Shown: one piece after another, positions 29,033 to 37,273 of the stretch | How positions within the stretch are numbered: position 1 is the stretch's first letter | Layout: the number at the start of each line of letters is the position of its first letter | Assembly: GCA_001897535.1 (NCBI GenBank) | Contig: MKTC01000020.1 | Span: forward strand, 57,182-121,181 | Direction of reading: 5' to 3' | Source: Bacteroidetes bacterium 37-13 | GTDB taxonomy: Bacteria; Bacteroidota; Bacteroidia; Chitinophagales; LD1 | Length of the DNA: 64,000 bases | Position numbers and translations under genes: made by a program | Notes under the pieces: model-generated | Database searches by the model: none | Told to the model about the DNA's origin: nothing | What the model saw: only the letters and a program-made list of their open reading frames with translations

Positions 29033-29165
29033 ATTCTATTTTTTATCTGCTTGCAGAACCAATGTTGCACAAGACGTTTCACAATTCCAAATATTTTTTC
29101 CATAATAATTATTTGGAGGCTAAAAAGCTTTAGAAACTGTTTAGGATTTGGAATAAATTTGCGCT

Positions 29166-29516
29166 ATGAGTTTAATAGCAATTGAAGGAATGCAATTTTA
29201 CGCGCATCACGGTTATTACAAAGAAGAACAAGTGCTGGGCGGAAAATATACCGTTGATATATACATGAATGTGGAAGTAAACGAAGCAAGCCTAACCGAC
29301 AATTTGGAGAAAACCATTAACTACGAAGAGGTATATAAAATTACTAAAGCCGAAATGGAACAGCGTAGTAAGCTTATAGAACATGTTTGTGTACGCATTG
29401 CTCAAAAAGTAAAAAACAACTTTACACAAATACAATCGCTTAAAGTGAGGGTGAGCAAATTTCAACCACCACTAAAAGGCAATGTGGAGCGGGTGTTTTT
29501 TGAAACTGAATTATAG
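29166..29516 (+). CDS. folB: Dihydroneopterin aldolase
   Basis: A 116-residue folate-pathway enzyme turning dihydroneopterin into hydroxymethyl-dihydropterin and glycolaldehyde. Characteristic pieces are IEGMQFYAHHGYYKEEQ, TINYEEVYKITKAEM, LIEHVCVRIAQKV and the end LKVRVSKFQPPLKGNVERVF with the conserved catalytic Lys. Normal length. It is divergent from clpP and followed by a terminator about 130 bases downstream. Confidence 0.93.
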   Translation: MSLIAIEGMQFYAHHGYYKEEQVLGGKYTVDIYMNVEVNEASLTDNLEKTINYEEVYKITKAEMEQRSKLIEHVCVRIAQKVKNNFTQIQSLKVRVSKFQPPLKGNVERVFFETEL

Positions 29517-29643
29517 CATTTTTTAAGAGTGCTAATTTCCGGTTTAATGCAAAGCAATTTACTTTCGATTAGCTTTCATATATAGCCCACTTTCCCATTA
29601 TGGTTTTTTATTCTGCTGTTGCAGAAATAATAAACGTGCGAAG

Positions 29644-29674
29644 ACCGAGTTGATTTTTCAACCCGGTTTTTTTT
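29644..29674 (+). terminator. Rho-independent terminator after folB
   Basis: A stem of ACCGAGTTGA (29644-29653) with TCAACCCGGT (29658-29667), 10 positions with one mismatch, a four-T loop and eight T from 29667. It reaches into the stop codon of convergent hutU. Confidence 0.8.
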
Positions 29675-31331
29675 ACAATTCTAAACCAAACTGTCGAGCT
29701 GTTTTTTGTGCCAATTCATAACCTGCATCGGCATGACGAATTACGCCTATTGCAGGATCGTTATGCAATACACGCGAAAGGCGCACGGCTGCATCATCGC
29801 TGCCATCGGCAACAATTACCATTCCTGCATGTAGCGAATAGCCCATTCCTACTCCCCCACCGTGGTGAAAACTAACCCAACTTGCGCCTCCGGCAGTATT
29901 GATTAGCGCATTTAAAATTGGCCAATCGGCAATGGCATCGCTACCATCTTTCATGGCTTCGGTTTCGCGGTTGGGCGAGGCTACACTTCCTGTATCCAAA
30001 TGGTCGCGACCAATTACAATCGGAGCTTTTAATTTACCATCTTTCACCAATTGGTTAAAAGCTAAGCCCGCTCTCTCTCTTTCGCCCATTCCTAACCAAC
30101 AAATACGTGCAGGCAAACCTTGGAATGCCACTTTTTCTCTTGCCAAGTTTAACCAGCGCAACAATCCTTTATTTTCAGGAAAAAGTTCTTTTAATTTTTC
30201 ATCGCAAACGTGAATATCACTTGGGTCGCCACTTAATGCTACAAAGCGAAAAGGTCCTTTGCCTTCGCAGAAAAGCGGACGAATATAAGCTGGCACAAAT
30301 CCGGGAAAATCAAAAGCATTTTGAACGCCACGTTTGTCTTTTGCTTGTCCGCGTAAATTGTTTCCATAGTCGAAAGTGATAGCTCCGCGTTTTTGCAATT
30401 CCAGCATCAACTGAACATGATGTGCCATTGTGTCTAAAGACAACTCTTTATATTTTTCGGGATTGTTTTCCCGTAAAACTTTAGCTTCTTCTACACTCAT
30501 TTTTTCCGGAAAATATCCAATCAATTCATCGTGTGCCGAAGTTTGGTCGGTGAGTGTATCGGGTATAATATCTCTTTCAATTAACCTTGAAAGTAAATCT
30601 ACAATATTGCAAAGCACACCAATAGAAATAGCTTCACCATTAGCTTTTGCCTGCAAAGCTCTGTCTATTGCTTCATCAATTCCCACATGCCATTCATCTA
30701 AATATTTTGTTTCAATTCGTTTCTTAATTCTCCATTCTTCCATTTCAGCAATTAGCGCTACACCTTCATTCATGGTAATAGCAAGCGGCTGTGCACCACC
30801 CATTCCACCTAAACCTGCGGTTACATTTAATTTATTCTTTAGCGAGCCGCCAAAATGCTTATCGGCTAAAGCAAGGTAGGTTTCGTAAGTGCCTTGCACT
30901 ATGCCTTGCGTGCCGATATAAATCCAACTGCCGGCAGTCATTTGTCCGTACATGATTAAGCCTTTGGCTTCTAACTCGCGAAAGTGCTCCCAAGTTGCCC
31001 ATTTGCCAACCAAATTAGAATTTGCAATTAAAACACGTGGCGCATCTTTGTGAGAGCGCAAAATGCCAACGGGTTTCCCGCTTTGTACCATCAGCGTTTG
31101 GTCGTCTTCCAAAGTTTTTAAACAACTCAATATTTTTTGAAGCGATTCGTGATTGCGAGCAGCTTTTCCAATACCGCCATAAACCACCAACTCTTCCGGC
31201 TTTTCTGCCACATCGGGATGAAGGTTATTCAACAACATTCTATATGCAGCTTCTTGTACCCAGCCTTTGCAGGTTAATTTATTGCCTGTTGGTGGCAATG
31301 GAATATGTGTTTTGTTTTCGTTTGTATTCAT
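29673..31331 (-). CDS. hutU: Urocanate hydratase
   Basis: A 552-residue NAD-dependent urocanase, second step of histidine breakdown (urocanate to imidazolone propionate). Signatures include [55 protein letters not shown] and the C-terminal [13 protein letters not shown]. The length is normal. Other hut genes are not in the window, so histidine use would depend on genes elsewhere. Confidence 0.96.
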   Translation of the reverse strand: MNTNENKTHIPLPPTGNKLTCKGWVQEAAYRMLLNNLHPDVAEKPEELVVYGGIGKAARNHESLQKILSCLKTLEDDQTLMVQSGKPVGILRSHKDAPRVLIANSNLVGKWATWEHFRELEAKGLIMYGQMTAGSWIYIGTQGIVQGTYETYLALADKHFGGSLKNKLNVTAGLGGMGGAQPLAITMNEGVALIAEMEEWRIKKRIETKYLDEWHVGIDEAIDRALQAKANGEAISIGVLCNIVDLLSRLIERDIIPDTLTDQTSAHDELIGYFPEKMSVEEAKVLRENNPEKYKELSLDTMAHHVQLMLELQKRGAITFDYGNNLRGQAKDKRGVQNAFDFPGFVPAYIRPLFCEGKGPFRFVALSGDPSDIHVCDEKLKELFPENKGLLRWLNLAREKVAFQGLPARICWLGMGERERAGLAFNQLVKDGKLKAPIVIGRDHLDTGSVASPNRETEAMKDGSDAIADWPILNALINTAGGASWVSFHHGGGVGMGYSLHAGMVIVADGSDDAAVRLSRVLHNDPAIGVIRHADAGYELAQKTARQFGLEL

Positions 31332-31442
31332 GATGCTAAAGTAGCAAAAAGCAAGTCGAATATTCCGCCTAAATAGACAATTTCAAAATTATCAACAACA
31401 AAAATTCAATGCTAAAACCTGCTATGGTTTATGTTTGTAGCA

Positions 31443-32297
31443 ATGGAAAAGGTAAGAACCAATACTTCTAATATTTACGCGGTATTTGGAATGGTTCCGG
31501 TGCTTATTGTGCTTGGATTAGCACTTATTTTGGGCTTGTATGCAAGGCAGGTTTCGCACCAAGTAAAAGAACAAATTGCTTTAGAAGTAATTTTAGCCGA
31601 TACCACACAAGCAGCAACTACCACCGCGCTTTTACAAAAATTTCAGCAGCAGGAATTTACCCGTTCAGTTAAGTATATTTCTAAATCACAAGCAGCAGAA
31701 ATGGTGAAGAAAGAAATGGGTGATGATTTCATGGATATTTTAGGCTTTAACCCGCTTTACTCTAAGTTTGATGTGTATGTAAAAGAAGAATTTGCCGCTC
31801 CTGCTTCATTGCAAAACATAAAAGAAACGCTACAAAAAGAAAGTGGTGTTTTAGAAGTAAATGCTCAACTTAACGTAGCTGCCACCATAGACCAATTGGT
31901 GAAAAAATTCACCCTGTTTTTAGGTGCGGTTGCCACATTGCTCTTGATTTTCGCGGTGCTACTTATTTTCAACACTATTCGCTTTTCAATTTTTGCCAAC
32001 CGAACCATCATAAAAAGTATGCTTTTAGTTGGCGCTACGCGCTGGTTTATTGTGAAACCATACTTAGCACGCTCTATTCTTATCGGCTTTTTAAGTTCTT
32101 TAATTTCCATTTTGGTGATACTAACATTGTTAGCTTATGTGAATTACGAATTTCCCGAACTTGCATTAAGCAACGATTTAATTAGTTTCGCAGCCGTTGT
32201 GGGAGGAATTTTAGCTTTTGCAGAATTGGTTTCATTTGTAAGTACCTATTTTGCACTGCGCAAATACCTTTCGTATAAAACAGCGCACTATTACTAA
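31443..32297 (+). CDS. ftsX: Cell division ABC-transporter-like permease FtsX
   Basis: A 284-residue membrane protein that works with the ATPase FtsE to activate septal peptidoglycan hydrolases. It has one N-terminal membrane helix (IYAVFGMVPVLIVLGLALILG), an extracytoplasmic domain (about residues 40-150) and three C-terminal helices with LLVGATRWFIVKPYL, the FtsX hallmark. The ATG at 31443 fits better than the ATG four codons upstream. ftsE is not adjacent. It starts a same-strand run with DUF3098, uppP, truB, ribF and a permease. Confidence 0.92.
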   Translation: MEKVRTNTSNIYAVFGMVPVLIVLGLALILGLYARQVSHQVKEQIALEVILADTTQAATTTALLQKFQQQEFTRSVKYISKSQAAEMVKKEMGDDFMDILGFNPLYSKFDVYVKEEFAAPASLQNIKETLQKESGVLEVNAQLNVAATIDQLVKKFTLFLGAVATLLLIFAVLLIFNTIRFSIFANRTIIKSMLLVGATRWFIVKPYLARSILIGFLSSLISILVILTLLAYVNYEFPELALSNDLISFAAVVGGILAFAELVSFVSTYFALRKYLSYKTAHYY

Positions 32298-32308
32298 ACA
32301 AATTAGCA

Positions 32309-32605
32309 ATGGCAAAACAAGTTGTAAAACCAAGTGTGGTAACCAAAAGCACTAAAAGCGATACTGTAAAAACAAATAGCCTACCTTTTGTTTTCGACAA
32401 AACCAATTACTTGCTTATGATAAGCGGTGTGGTGGTAATTATTATTGGCTTCATTTTAATGTCTGGTGGTGCAACTACCGATAAAAACGTGTTTCCGGCA
32501 GAAGAAATTTACAGCTTCCGCAGAATAACACTTGCGCCAATGGTAGTTTTGCTCGGGTTTGGAATTGAAATTGTAGCTATTCTTAAAAGACCTGCGCAAG
32601 CATAA
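32309..32605 (+). CDS. DUF3098 membrane protein
   Basis: A 98-residue protein with a charged N-terminus and two membrane helices (about residues 34-50 and 73-90). The core FVFDKTNYLLMISGVVVIIIG and the SFRRITLAPMVVLLGF segment match DUF3098, which in Bacteroidota usually sits between ftsX and uppP, as here. Function unknown; gene order suggests a cell-envelope or division role. Gaps are 11 bases upstream and 8 downstream. Confidence 0.9.
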   Translation: MAKQVVKPSVVTKSTKSDTVKTNSLPFVFDKTNYLLMISGVVVIIIGFILMSGGATTDKNVFPAEEIYSFRRITLAPMVVLLGFGIEIVAILKRPAQA

Positions 32606-32613
32606 TTGCAACA

Positions 32614-33474
32614 ATGACAACTTTTGAAGCTGTAGTACTTGCCGTTGTAGAAGGGCTTACAGAGTTTCTGCCAATTTCATCAACAGGGCATTTAATTTTA
32701 GCAAATTCTATTTTGGGGATTGACCCGCAAAGCGAGTTTGCAAAATTGTATATCATCAATATTCAGTTTGGTGCTATTTTATCAATTCTATTCTTGTATT
32801 GGAAGCGCTTTTTACAATCAATTTCCTTTTACTATAAATTGTTTCTTGGCTTTATTCCCGCTGCCATTTTTGGACTTTTATTAAATGATTACATCGATAG
32901 TTTATTGGAAAGCGTTACCACAGTTGCCATTTCTATGGTTCTTGGCGGTATAGTGCTAGTGCTTTTAGATAAATTTTTTGAAACCAGTATAACCGAAAGC
33001 AATACAGACAACGACCTTGAGCATGTACACGTAATAGATAAGTTAGGAATTGAAACCAAAGAAATACGTTTAAAAGCATTTCCTATAAATTACAAGCAGT
33101 CCTTCATTATAGGACTTTTTCAAGTTATAGCCATGATACCTGGAGTTTCGCGCTCTGCTGCAACAATTTTAGGCGGTTTACAACAAGGCTTAAACATGAA
33201 ACGCGCTGCTGAATTTTCGTTTTTTTTAGCAGTGCCAACTATCACTGCTGCTGCGGGTTACAAGCTACTAAAAGGTTTTAACCATATAAAAGGAAGCGAT
33301 ATGCAAATGCTTCTTTTGGGGAATGCTATTTCTTTTATCGTTGCTATTTTTGCCATTCGTTTTTTCATAAACCTTATCACACGTTATGGCTTAAAATTTT
33401 TTGGCTGGTACAGAATAATTGTAGGCACTGCCATTCTTATTCTTTTGCTCATGGGCAAATCACTTCATATTTAG
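32614..33474 (+). CDS. uppP: Undecaprenyl-diphosphate phosphatase
   Basis: A 286-residue BacA/UppP integral membrane enzyme recycling the lipid carrier for peptidoglycan and other glycans. The two family motifs are EGLTEFLPISSTGH (residues 13-26) and IPGVSRSAATILGGL. About eight membrane helices are visible. The acidic, polar insert around residues 125-150 (SITESNTDNDLEH) is a little longer than in E. coli and lies in a loop. truB follows 3 bases after the stop. Confidence 0.95.
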   Translation: MTTFEAVVLAVVEGLTEFLPISSTGHLILANSILGIDPQSEFAKLYIINIQFGAILSILFLYWKRFLQSISFYYKLFLGFIPAAIFGLLLNDYIDSLLESVTTVAISMVLGGIVLVLLDKFFETSITESNTDNDLEHVHVIDKLGIETKEIRLKAFPINYKQSFIIGLFQVIAMIPGVSRSAATILGGLQQGLNMKRAAEFSFFLAVPTITAAAGYKLLKGFNHIKGSDMQMLLLGNAISFIVAIFAIRFFINLITRYGLKFFGWYRIIVGTAILILLLMGKSLHI

Positions 33475-33477
33475 AAA

Positions 33478-34185
33478 ATGAATTTGGTAGAAGGTGAAGT
33501 ACTTTTGGTAAACAAACCATTGCGTTGGACATCTTTTGATGTGGTAAACAAAATCAGGTATTCGCTGAAAAAAAAAACAGGCAAAAAGTATAAAGTTGGT
33601 CATGCCGGAACTTTAGATCCATTGGCAACCGGGCTGCTTATTATCTGCACAGGAAATTTCACGAAGCAGGCAGAAACTTTTCAAGGATTCGATAAAGTTT
33701 ATACCGGAAAAATTTTGATAGGGAAAACTACTCCTTCTTACGACCTCGAAACTGCTTTCGATTCAGAGCAACCGATTGAAAATGTTTCAACCGAAAATAT
33801 ACTTACTGCTGCACAAGAAATTCAACAGCAAACCGAGCAACTTCCTCCAATTTTTTCAGCCATAAAAAAAGATGGAAAAACCGCTTACAGCGAAGCCCGA
33901 AAAGGTAACGAAGTGAAATTAGAACCACGCGTAATAAAAATTCATTCGTTTAAAATAACCGATATAAACCTGCCATACATAAGTTTTGAAGTAAAGTGCA
34001 GCAAAGGTACTTACATTCGCAGCATTGCTCACGACTTTGGCAAGGCGTTGGGCTGCGGTGCTTGCTTAGCAGAACTTTGCAGAACCGAAGTGGGCGAATG
34101 GAATTTAAACAATGCCAAAACCTTAGAAGAAATTCTAAAAGAAATTGAAGAAACCAATTACGTAAAAAACGCTGCTCAACAATAA
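33478..34185 (+). CDS. truB: tRNA pseudouridine(55) synthase
   Basis: A 235-residue TruB. The catalytic Asp47 lies in VGHAGTLDPLATGLL. Other motifs are VNKPLRWTSF, LPPIFSAIKKDGKTAY and CSKGTYIRSIAHDFGKALG. It is shorter than the E. coli enzyme because it lacks most of the C-terminal PUA extension, usual in this phylum. The stop is immediately followed by the ATG of ribF, so translation is probably coupled. Confidence 0.95.
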   Translation: MNLVEGEVLLVNKPLRWTSFDVVNKIRYSLKKKTGKKYKVGHAGTLDPLATGLLIICTGNFTKQAETFQGFDKVYTGKILIGKTTPSYDLETAFDSEQPIENVSTENILTAAQEIQQQTEQLPPIFSAIKKDGKTAYSEARKGNEVKLEPRVIKIHSFKITDINLPYISFEVKCSKGTYIRSIAHDFGKALGCGACLAELCRTEVGEWNLNNAKTLEEILKEIEETNYVKNAAQQ

Positions 34186-35115
34186 ATGCTTGTAATAAAA
34201 GACCTTGCTCAGTTGCCCAAATTTAAAAATGCTGTAATCACAGTCGGCACATTCGATGGTGTTCACAAGGGGCATCAGCAACTTATTAAACGCATCAACG
34301 AACTTGCAAAAAAATCGAATGGAGAAAGTGTAATAATCACCTTCAACCCGCATCCGCGCTTGGTTATCAATCCAAATGATTCAAATTTACAACTACTAAA
34401 TACTGCTGAAGAAAAAATTGCATTACTCGAGAAATATGGCGTTCACAATGTGGTGATGGTTCCATTTTCAAGAAATTTTTCGGAGCAAACTGCCGAAGAA
34501 TATATTGAGTATTTTTTGGTGCGAAATTTCAATCCCAAATATATTGTAATCGGCTACGACCATAAGTTTGGCAAAAACCGTACAGGTGATATAAATTTAT
34601 TGAAACAAATGAAACATCACTTCGGTTACGAAATCGAAGAAATACAGAAAGAAACTTTAGAAGCCATCACTATTAGTTCAACCAAAATTCGCCATGCGCT
34701 GCAAGAGGGAAATTTAACCGTTGCCAACGAGCTACTCGGGCACAATTATACTTTGGAAGGCTTAGTAATGAAGGGCAAACAAAACGGAAGAAAAATTGGT
34801 TATCCAACAGCTAATTTGAGCATTGCCGATACACACAAACTTATTCCTCGCAAAGGGATTTATGCCGTGAGAGTTCACCACGCAGAAAATGTTTATGGCG
34901 GCATGTTAAGCATTGGTTTCAACCCAACTTTTGGCGGGAAAAAACTTACGGTAGAAGTGAATATTTTAAATTTCAACCAAGATATTTACGGTGAAAAAAT
35001 AAAATTAGAATTGATAGAATATATACGCGATGAAAAGATGTTTGAAAATGTGCAAGAACTAATTCGCGCGATTGATAATGATAAACTTAAAATAGAAAAG
35101 ATATTATTGCAGTAG
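34186..35115 (+). CDS. ribF: Bifunctional riboflavin kinase / FAD synthetase
   Basis: A 309-residue two-domain enzyme making FMN then FAD. The N-terminal adenylyltransferase domain has VGTFDGVHKGHQQLI, FNPHPRLV and ISSTKIRHALQEGN; the C-terminal kinase domain has GRKIGYPTANLSI and LSIGFNPTFGG. Length normal. It directly abuts truB, a pairing common in bacteria, and is followed by a permease gene after 6 bases. Confidence 0.95.
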   Translation: MLVIKDLAQLPKFKNAVITVGTFDGVHKGHQQLIKRINELAKKSNGESVIITFNPHPRLVINPNDSNLQLLNTAEEKIALLEKYGVHNVVMVPFSRNFSEQTAEEYIEYFLVRNFNPKYIVIGYDHKFGKNRTGDINLLKQMKHHFGYEIEEIQKETLEAITISSTKIRHALQEGNLTVANELLGHNYTLEGLVMKGKQNGRKIGYPTANLSIADTHKLIPRKGIYAVRVHHAENVYGGMLSIGFNPTFGGKKLTVEVNILNFNQDIYGEKIKLELIEYIRDEKMFENVQELIRAIDNDKLKIEKILLQ

Positions 35116-35121
35116 AGAATT

Positions 35122-36264
35122 ATGCAAATAATAGACACCAAAGCAAGGCAAAGATTTAGGCGCAACAAAAGCGCAATGGCAGGGTTAATTATCGTAGCCG
35201 TTGCTACGCTGCTTGCTGTGTTTTGCTATGTGCTTGCACCCGATAATTCACCTTCGGCAAACGAGCAAGTTTTAGAATTAGAAACACACAATCCGGGTTT
35301 TTCAATTTCATTTTTAAAAGTGCCTAAACCAATTAAAAAAGAAACCAACTTCTTCTCAGGAATCATTAATGGTTTTGAAAAAAATTATAGCCTTGTTCCT
35401 ATTTTAAAATATGAAATAAAAGGCGATTCGGTAGTAGCGCAAGTGTATAAAGGCAAACACTTTTCTCCTATTTCCGAAACATTTTCCATTGCTTCGCTCA
35501 TGCAACTTTCTTCTGCTACAGTGCAAATGAATGAAGTGATGCGCAAGAAATTCGAAGACGATGTAATCACAGACAAAAAGTTTATTTTAGGAACTGATAA
35601 ATTTGGCAGAGATATTCTTTCGCGCTTATTGATTGGAACAAGAATTTCTATTTCTGTCGGCTTAATTGCCGTTGCTATTTCGCTTATTGTTGGCGTAGTT
35701 TTAGGCGCTATTGCCGGCTTTTTCCAAGGCAAAACCGATGCCGTTATCATGTGGATTATCAATGTATTTTGGAGCATTCCAACTTTGCTTTTGGCAATGG
35801 GTTTATACATCAGTGCGGGCAGTTTAATCGAAAATAAATTGGTAATGATTTTTATTGCCGTTGGCTTAACCATGTGGGTTGAAGTAGCGCGTATTGTGCG
35901 TGGTCAATTTATGGTAGTGCGCGAAATGGAATTTGTTAGTGCGGCTAAAGCATTAGGTTTCAAAAGCGGACGAACAATTTTTTTACATATTCTGCCAAAC
36001 GTAGTAGCTCCTGTTATTGTAGTTGCTTGTGCCAATTTTGCAAATGCCATTTTGGTTGAAAGCGGGTTAAGTTACATTGGCTTAGGCATTCAACCACCTG
36101 CTCCAAGTTGGGGAAGTATGCTCAACGAATACAAAGATTTTATTGACTCTTCACAAGCATATTTAGCCCTGTTTCCGGGCGTGGCAATTATGCTTTTAGT
36201 ACTTGCTTTCAACTTAGTTGGCAACGGACTCCGCGATGCTTTAGATGTGAAAGGAAAGTCCTAA
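35122..36264 (+). CDS. Dipeptide/oligopeptide-type ABC transporter permease
   Basis: A 380-residue permease of the DppC/OppC kind. The N-terminus has an OppC-type helix (residues about 18-36, with RRNKSAMAGLIIVAV), followed by a roughly 130-residue soluble segment that is longer than usual. The BPD_transp_1 domain contains LGTDKFGRDILSRLLIGTRIS, the cytoplasmic EAA loop EFVSAAKALGFKSGRTIFLHILPN and four or five more helices. No ATPase, binding protein or second permease is adjacent, so partners must be encoded elsewhere. Substrate is probably a peptide but unproven. Confidence 0.88.
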   Translation: MQIIDTKARQRFRRNKSAMAGLIIVAVATLLAVFCYVLAPDNSPSANEQVLELETHNPGFSISFLKVPKPIKKETNFFSGIINGFEKNYSLVPILKYEIKGDSVVAQVYKGKHFSPISETFSIASLMQLSSATVQMNEVMRKKFEDDVITDKKFILGTDKFGRDILSRLLIGTRISISVGLIAVAISLIVGVVLGAIAGFFQGKTDAVIMWIINVFWSIPTLLLAMGLYISAGSLIENKLVMIFIAVGLTMWVEVARIVRGQFMVVREMEFVSAAKALGFKSGRTIFLHILPNVVAPVIVVACANFANAILVESGLSYIGLGIQPPAPSWGSMLNEYKDFIDSSQAYLALFPGVAIMLLVLAFNLVGNGLRDALDVKGKS

Positions 36265-36278
36265 TTCAAGTCTATCTT

Positions 36279-37121
36279 TTATAGGAATATTCGCACCATT
36301 ACAATTAAAATTATTGTAACAATGAGCAAGGCATAGCTAATTGCTCTACGGCTGTATCCTAAAGGCAAAGCATTAACTTTAAAACCATATTGTGCTTTAA
36401 TTAGCAACCCGGGAAGCCACAACAAAACTTGTGTAAACATTACTGCGAAAAACACCATAGAATCAGGAAATGAAAGTAGTAAAGCAACTGGCAACACTAA
36501 AACTACCGGTAGTACAAAATAGCTGAAAATCATTCCGCCAAGTTGAGTTTTGTGCTCTAAAGGTGAGCGAGTTATTGCAAATCGAATTATTAAACTGAAG
36601 CACAAAAACCCAAATATAAAATTCACTAAAACACCAAATGCAACACTTGCAATCAATCCTGCATTTCCCCAGCCAAACCAATTTATCAATACTGTAATTC
36701 CTTGATATAAACTTCCCTTTGAAGCAATAATTCCTAATGGAGCTAAAACAAATTGCGCTGAAATATACCAAACCATGAACACAACACACCAAAACACAAA
36801 CCAATAAAAATGAGAAATTCTTTTAGATTCAAACATGATAAACGCCATGAGTAAAAGAGCCACAGCTAAAAAAAATATAGACGGGAAAGCATACATAAAT
36901 ACTACGCGATTAGTACTCCAATACTGATATGTAAACGGTTTTGACACTACTTTATCAAAGGCTATTGTAGTATTGTAATCTAAGGCTAAACTCATGCAGC
37001 CTAATAATAACTGATGTGCTAAAACTACTACTATAAAAGCAATAGTGGCTATGCAAACTGAATACATTAACTGCTTCCCTTTTGAAGAAGCATCTGCCTC
37101 TATATCATCATTCTTGTACAT
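36279..37121 (-). CDS. Hypothetical polytopic membrane protein
   Basis: A 280-residue protein I do not recognise. It has about eight hydrophobic helices (around residues 20-40, 68-92, 100-122, 140-158, 160-180, 195-218, 222-242 and 258-280), with a short acidic N-terminal tail (YKNDDIEADASSKG). No enzyme motif is evident. It is convergent with the upstream permease gene (14-base gap). The 152 bases before its start hold a solo IS end. Confidence 0.65.
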   Translation of the reverse strand: MYKNDDIEADASSKGKQLMYSVCIATIAFIVVVLAHQLLLGCMSLALDYNTTIAFDKVVSKPFTYQYWSTNRVVFMYAFPSIFFLAVALLLMAFIMFESKRISHFYWFVFWCVVFMVWYISAQFVLAPLGIIASKGSLYQGITVLINWFGWGNAGLIASVAFGVLVNFIFGFLCFSLIIRFAITRSPLEHKTQLGGMIFSYFVLPVVLVLPVALLLSFPDSMVFFAVMFTQVLLWLPGLLIKAQYGFKVNALPLGYSRRAISYALLIVTIILIVMVRIFL

Positions 37122-37215
37122 CTATAATTTATTACTTTTATCTTATTCCTCAGGCTAAGCATTTGGGTCAAAGTACTTCAAGGTAAATGTAGCTTTTTCG
37201 CTCTAACGCGACTGA

Positions 37216-37240
37216 TGTCTTGTCCTGAAATAGATTGACA
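37216..37240 (+). repeat. Solitary IS3-type terminal repeat
   Basis: The 25 bases starting TGTCTTGTCCTGAAATAG match the right terminal repeat of the IS3-family element at 53021-54518 in 21 of 25 positions and the left repeat in 20 of 25. No transposase remnant lies within the 33 bases before the SprB-like gene stop. It is probably the scar of a related insertion. The rest of the 37122-37273 gap shows nothing recognisable. Confidence 0.6.
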
Positions 37241-37273
37241 AAGAATAAACTTAAATTAGGGCGACACACCTTT

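Noticed and set aside
29154..29161. TAAATTTG as folB promoter
   Set aside because: Matches the -7 consensus, but the ATG follows by only 4 bases, so transcription would start at or after the start codon.
31430..31437. TATGTTTG as ftsX promoter
   Set aside because: Only 5 bases before the chosen ATG and no TTG at the right distance; probably chance.
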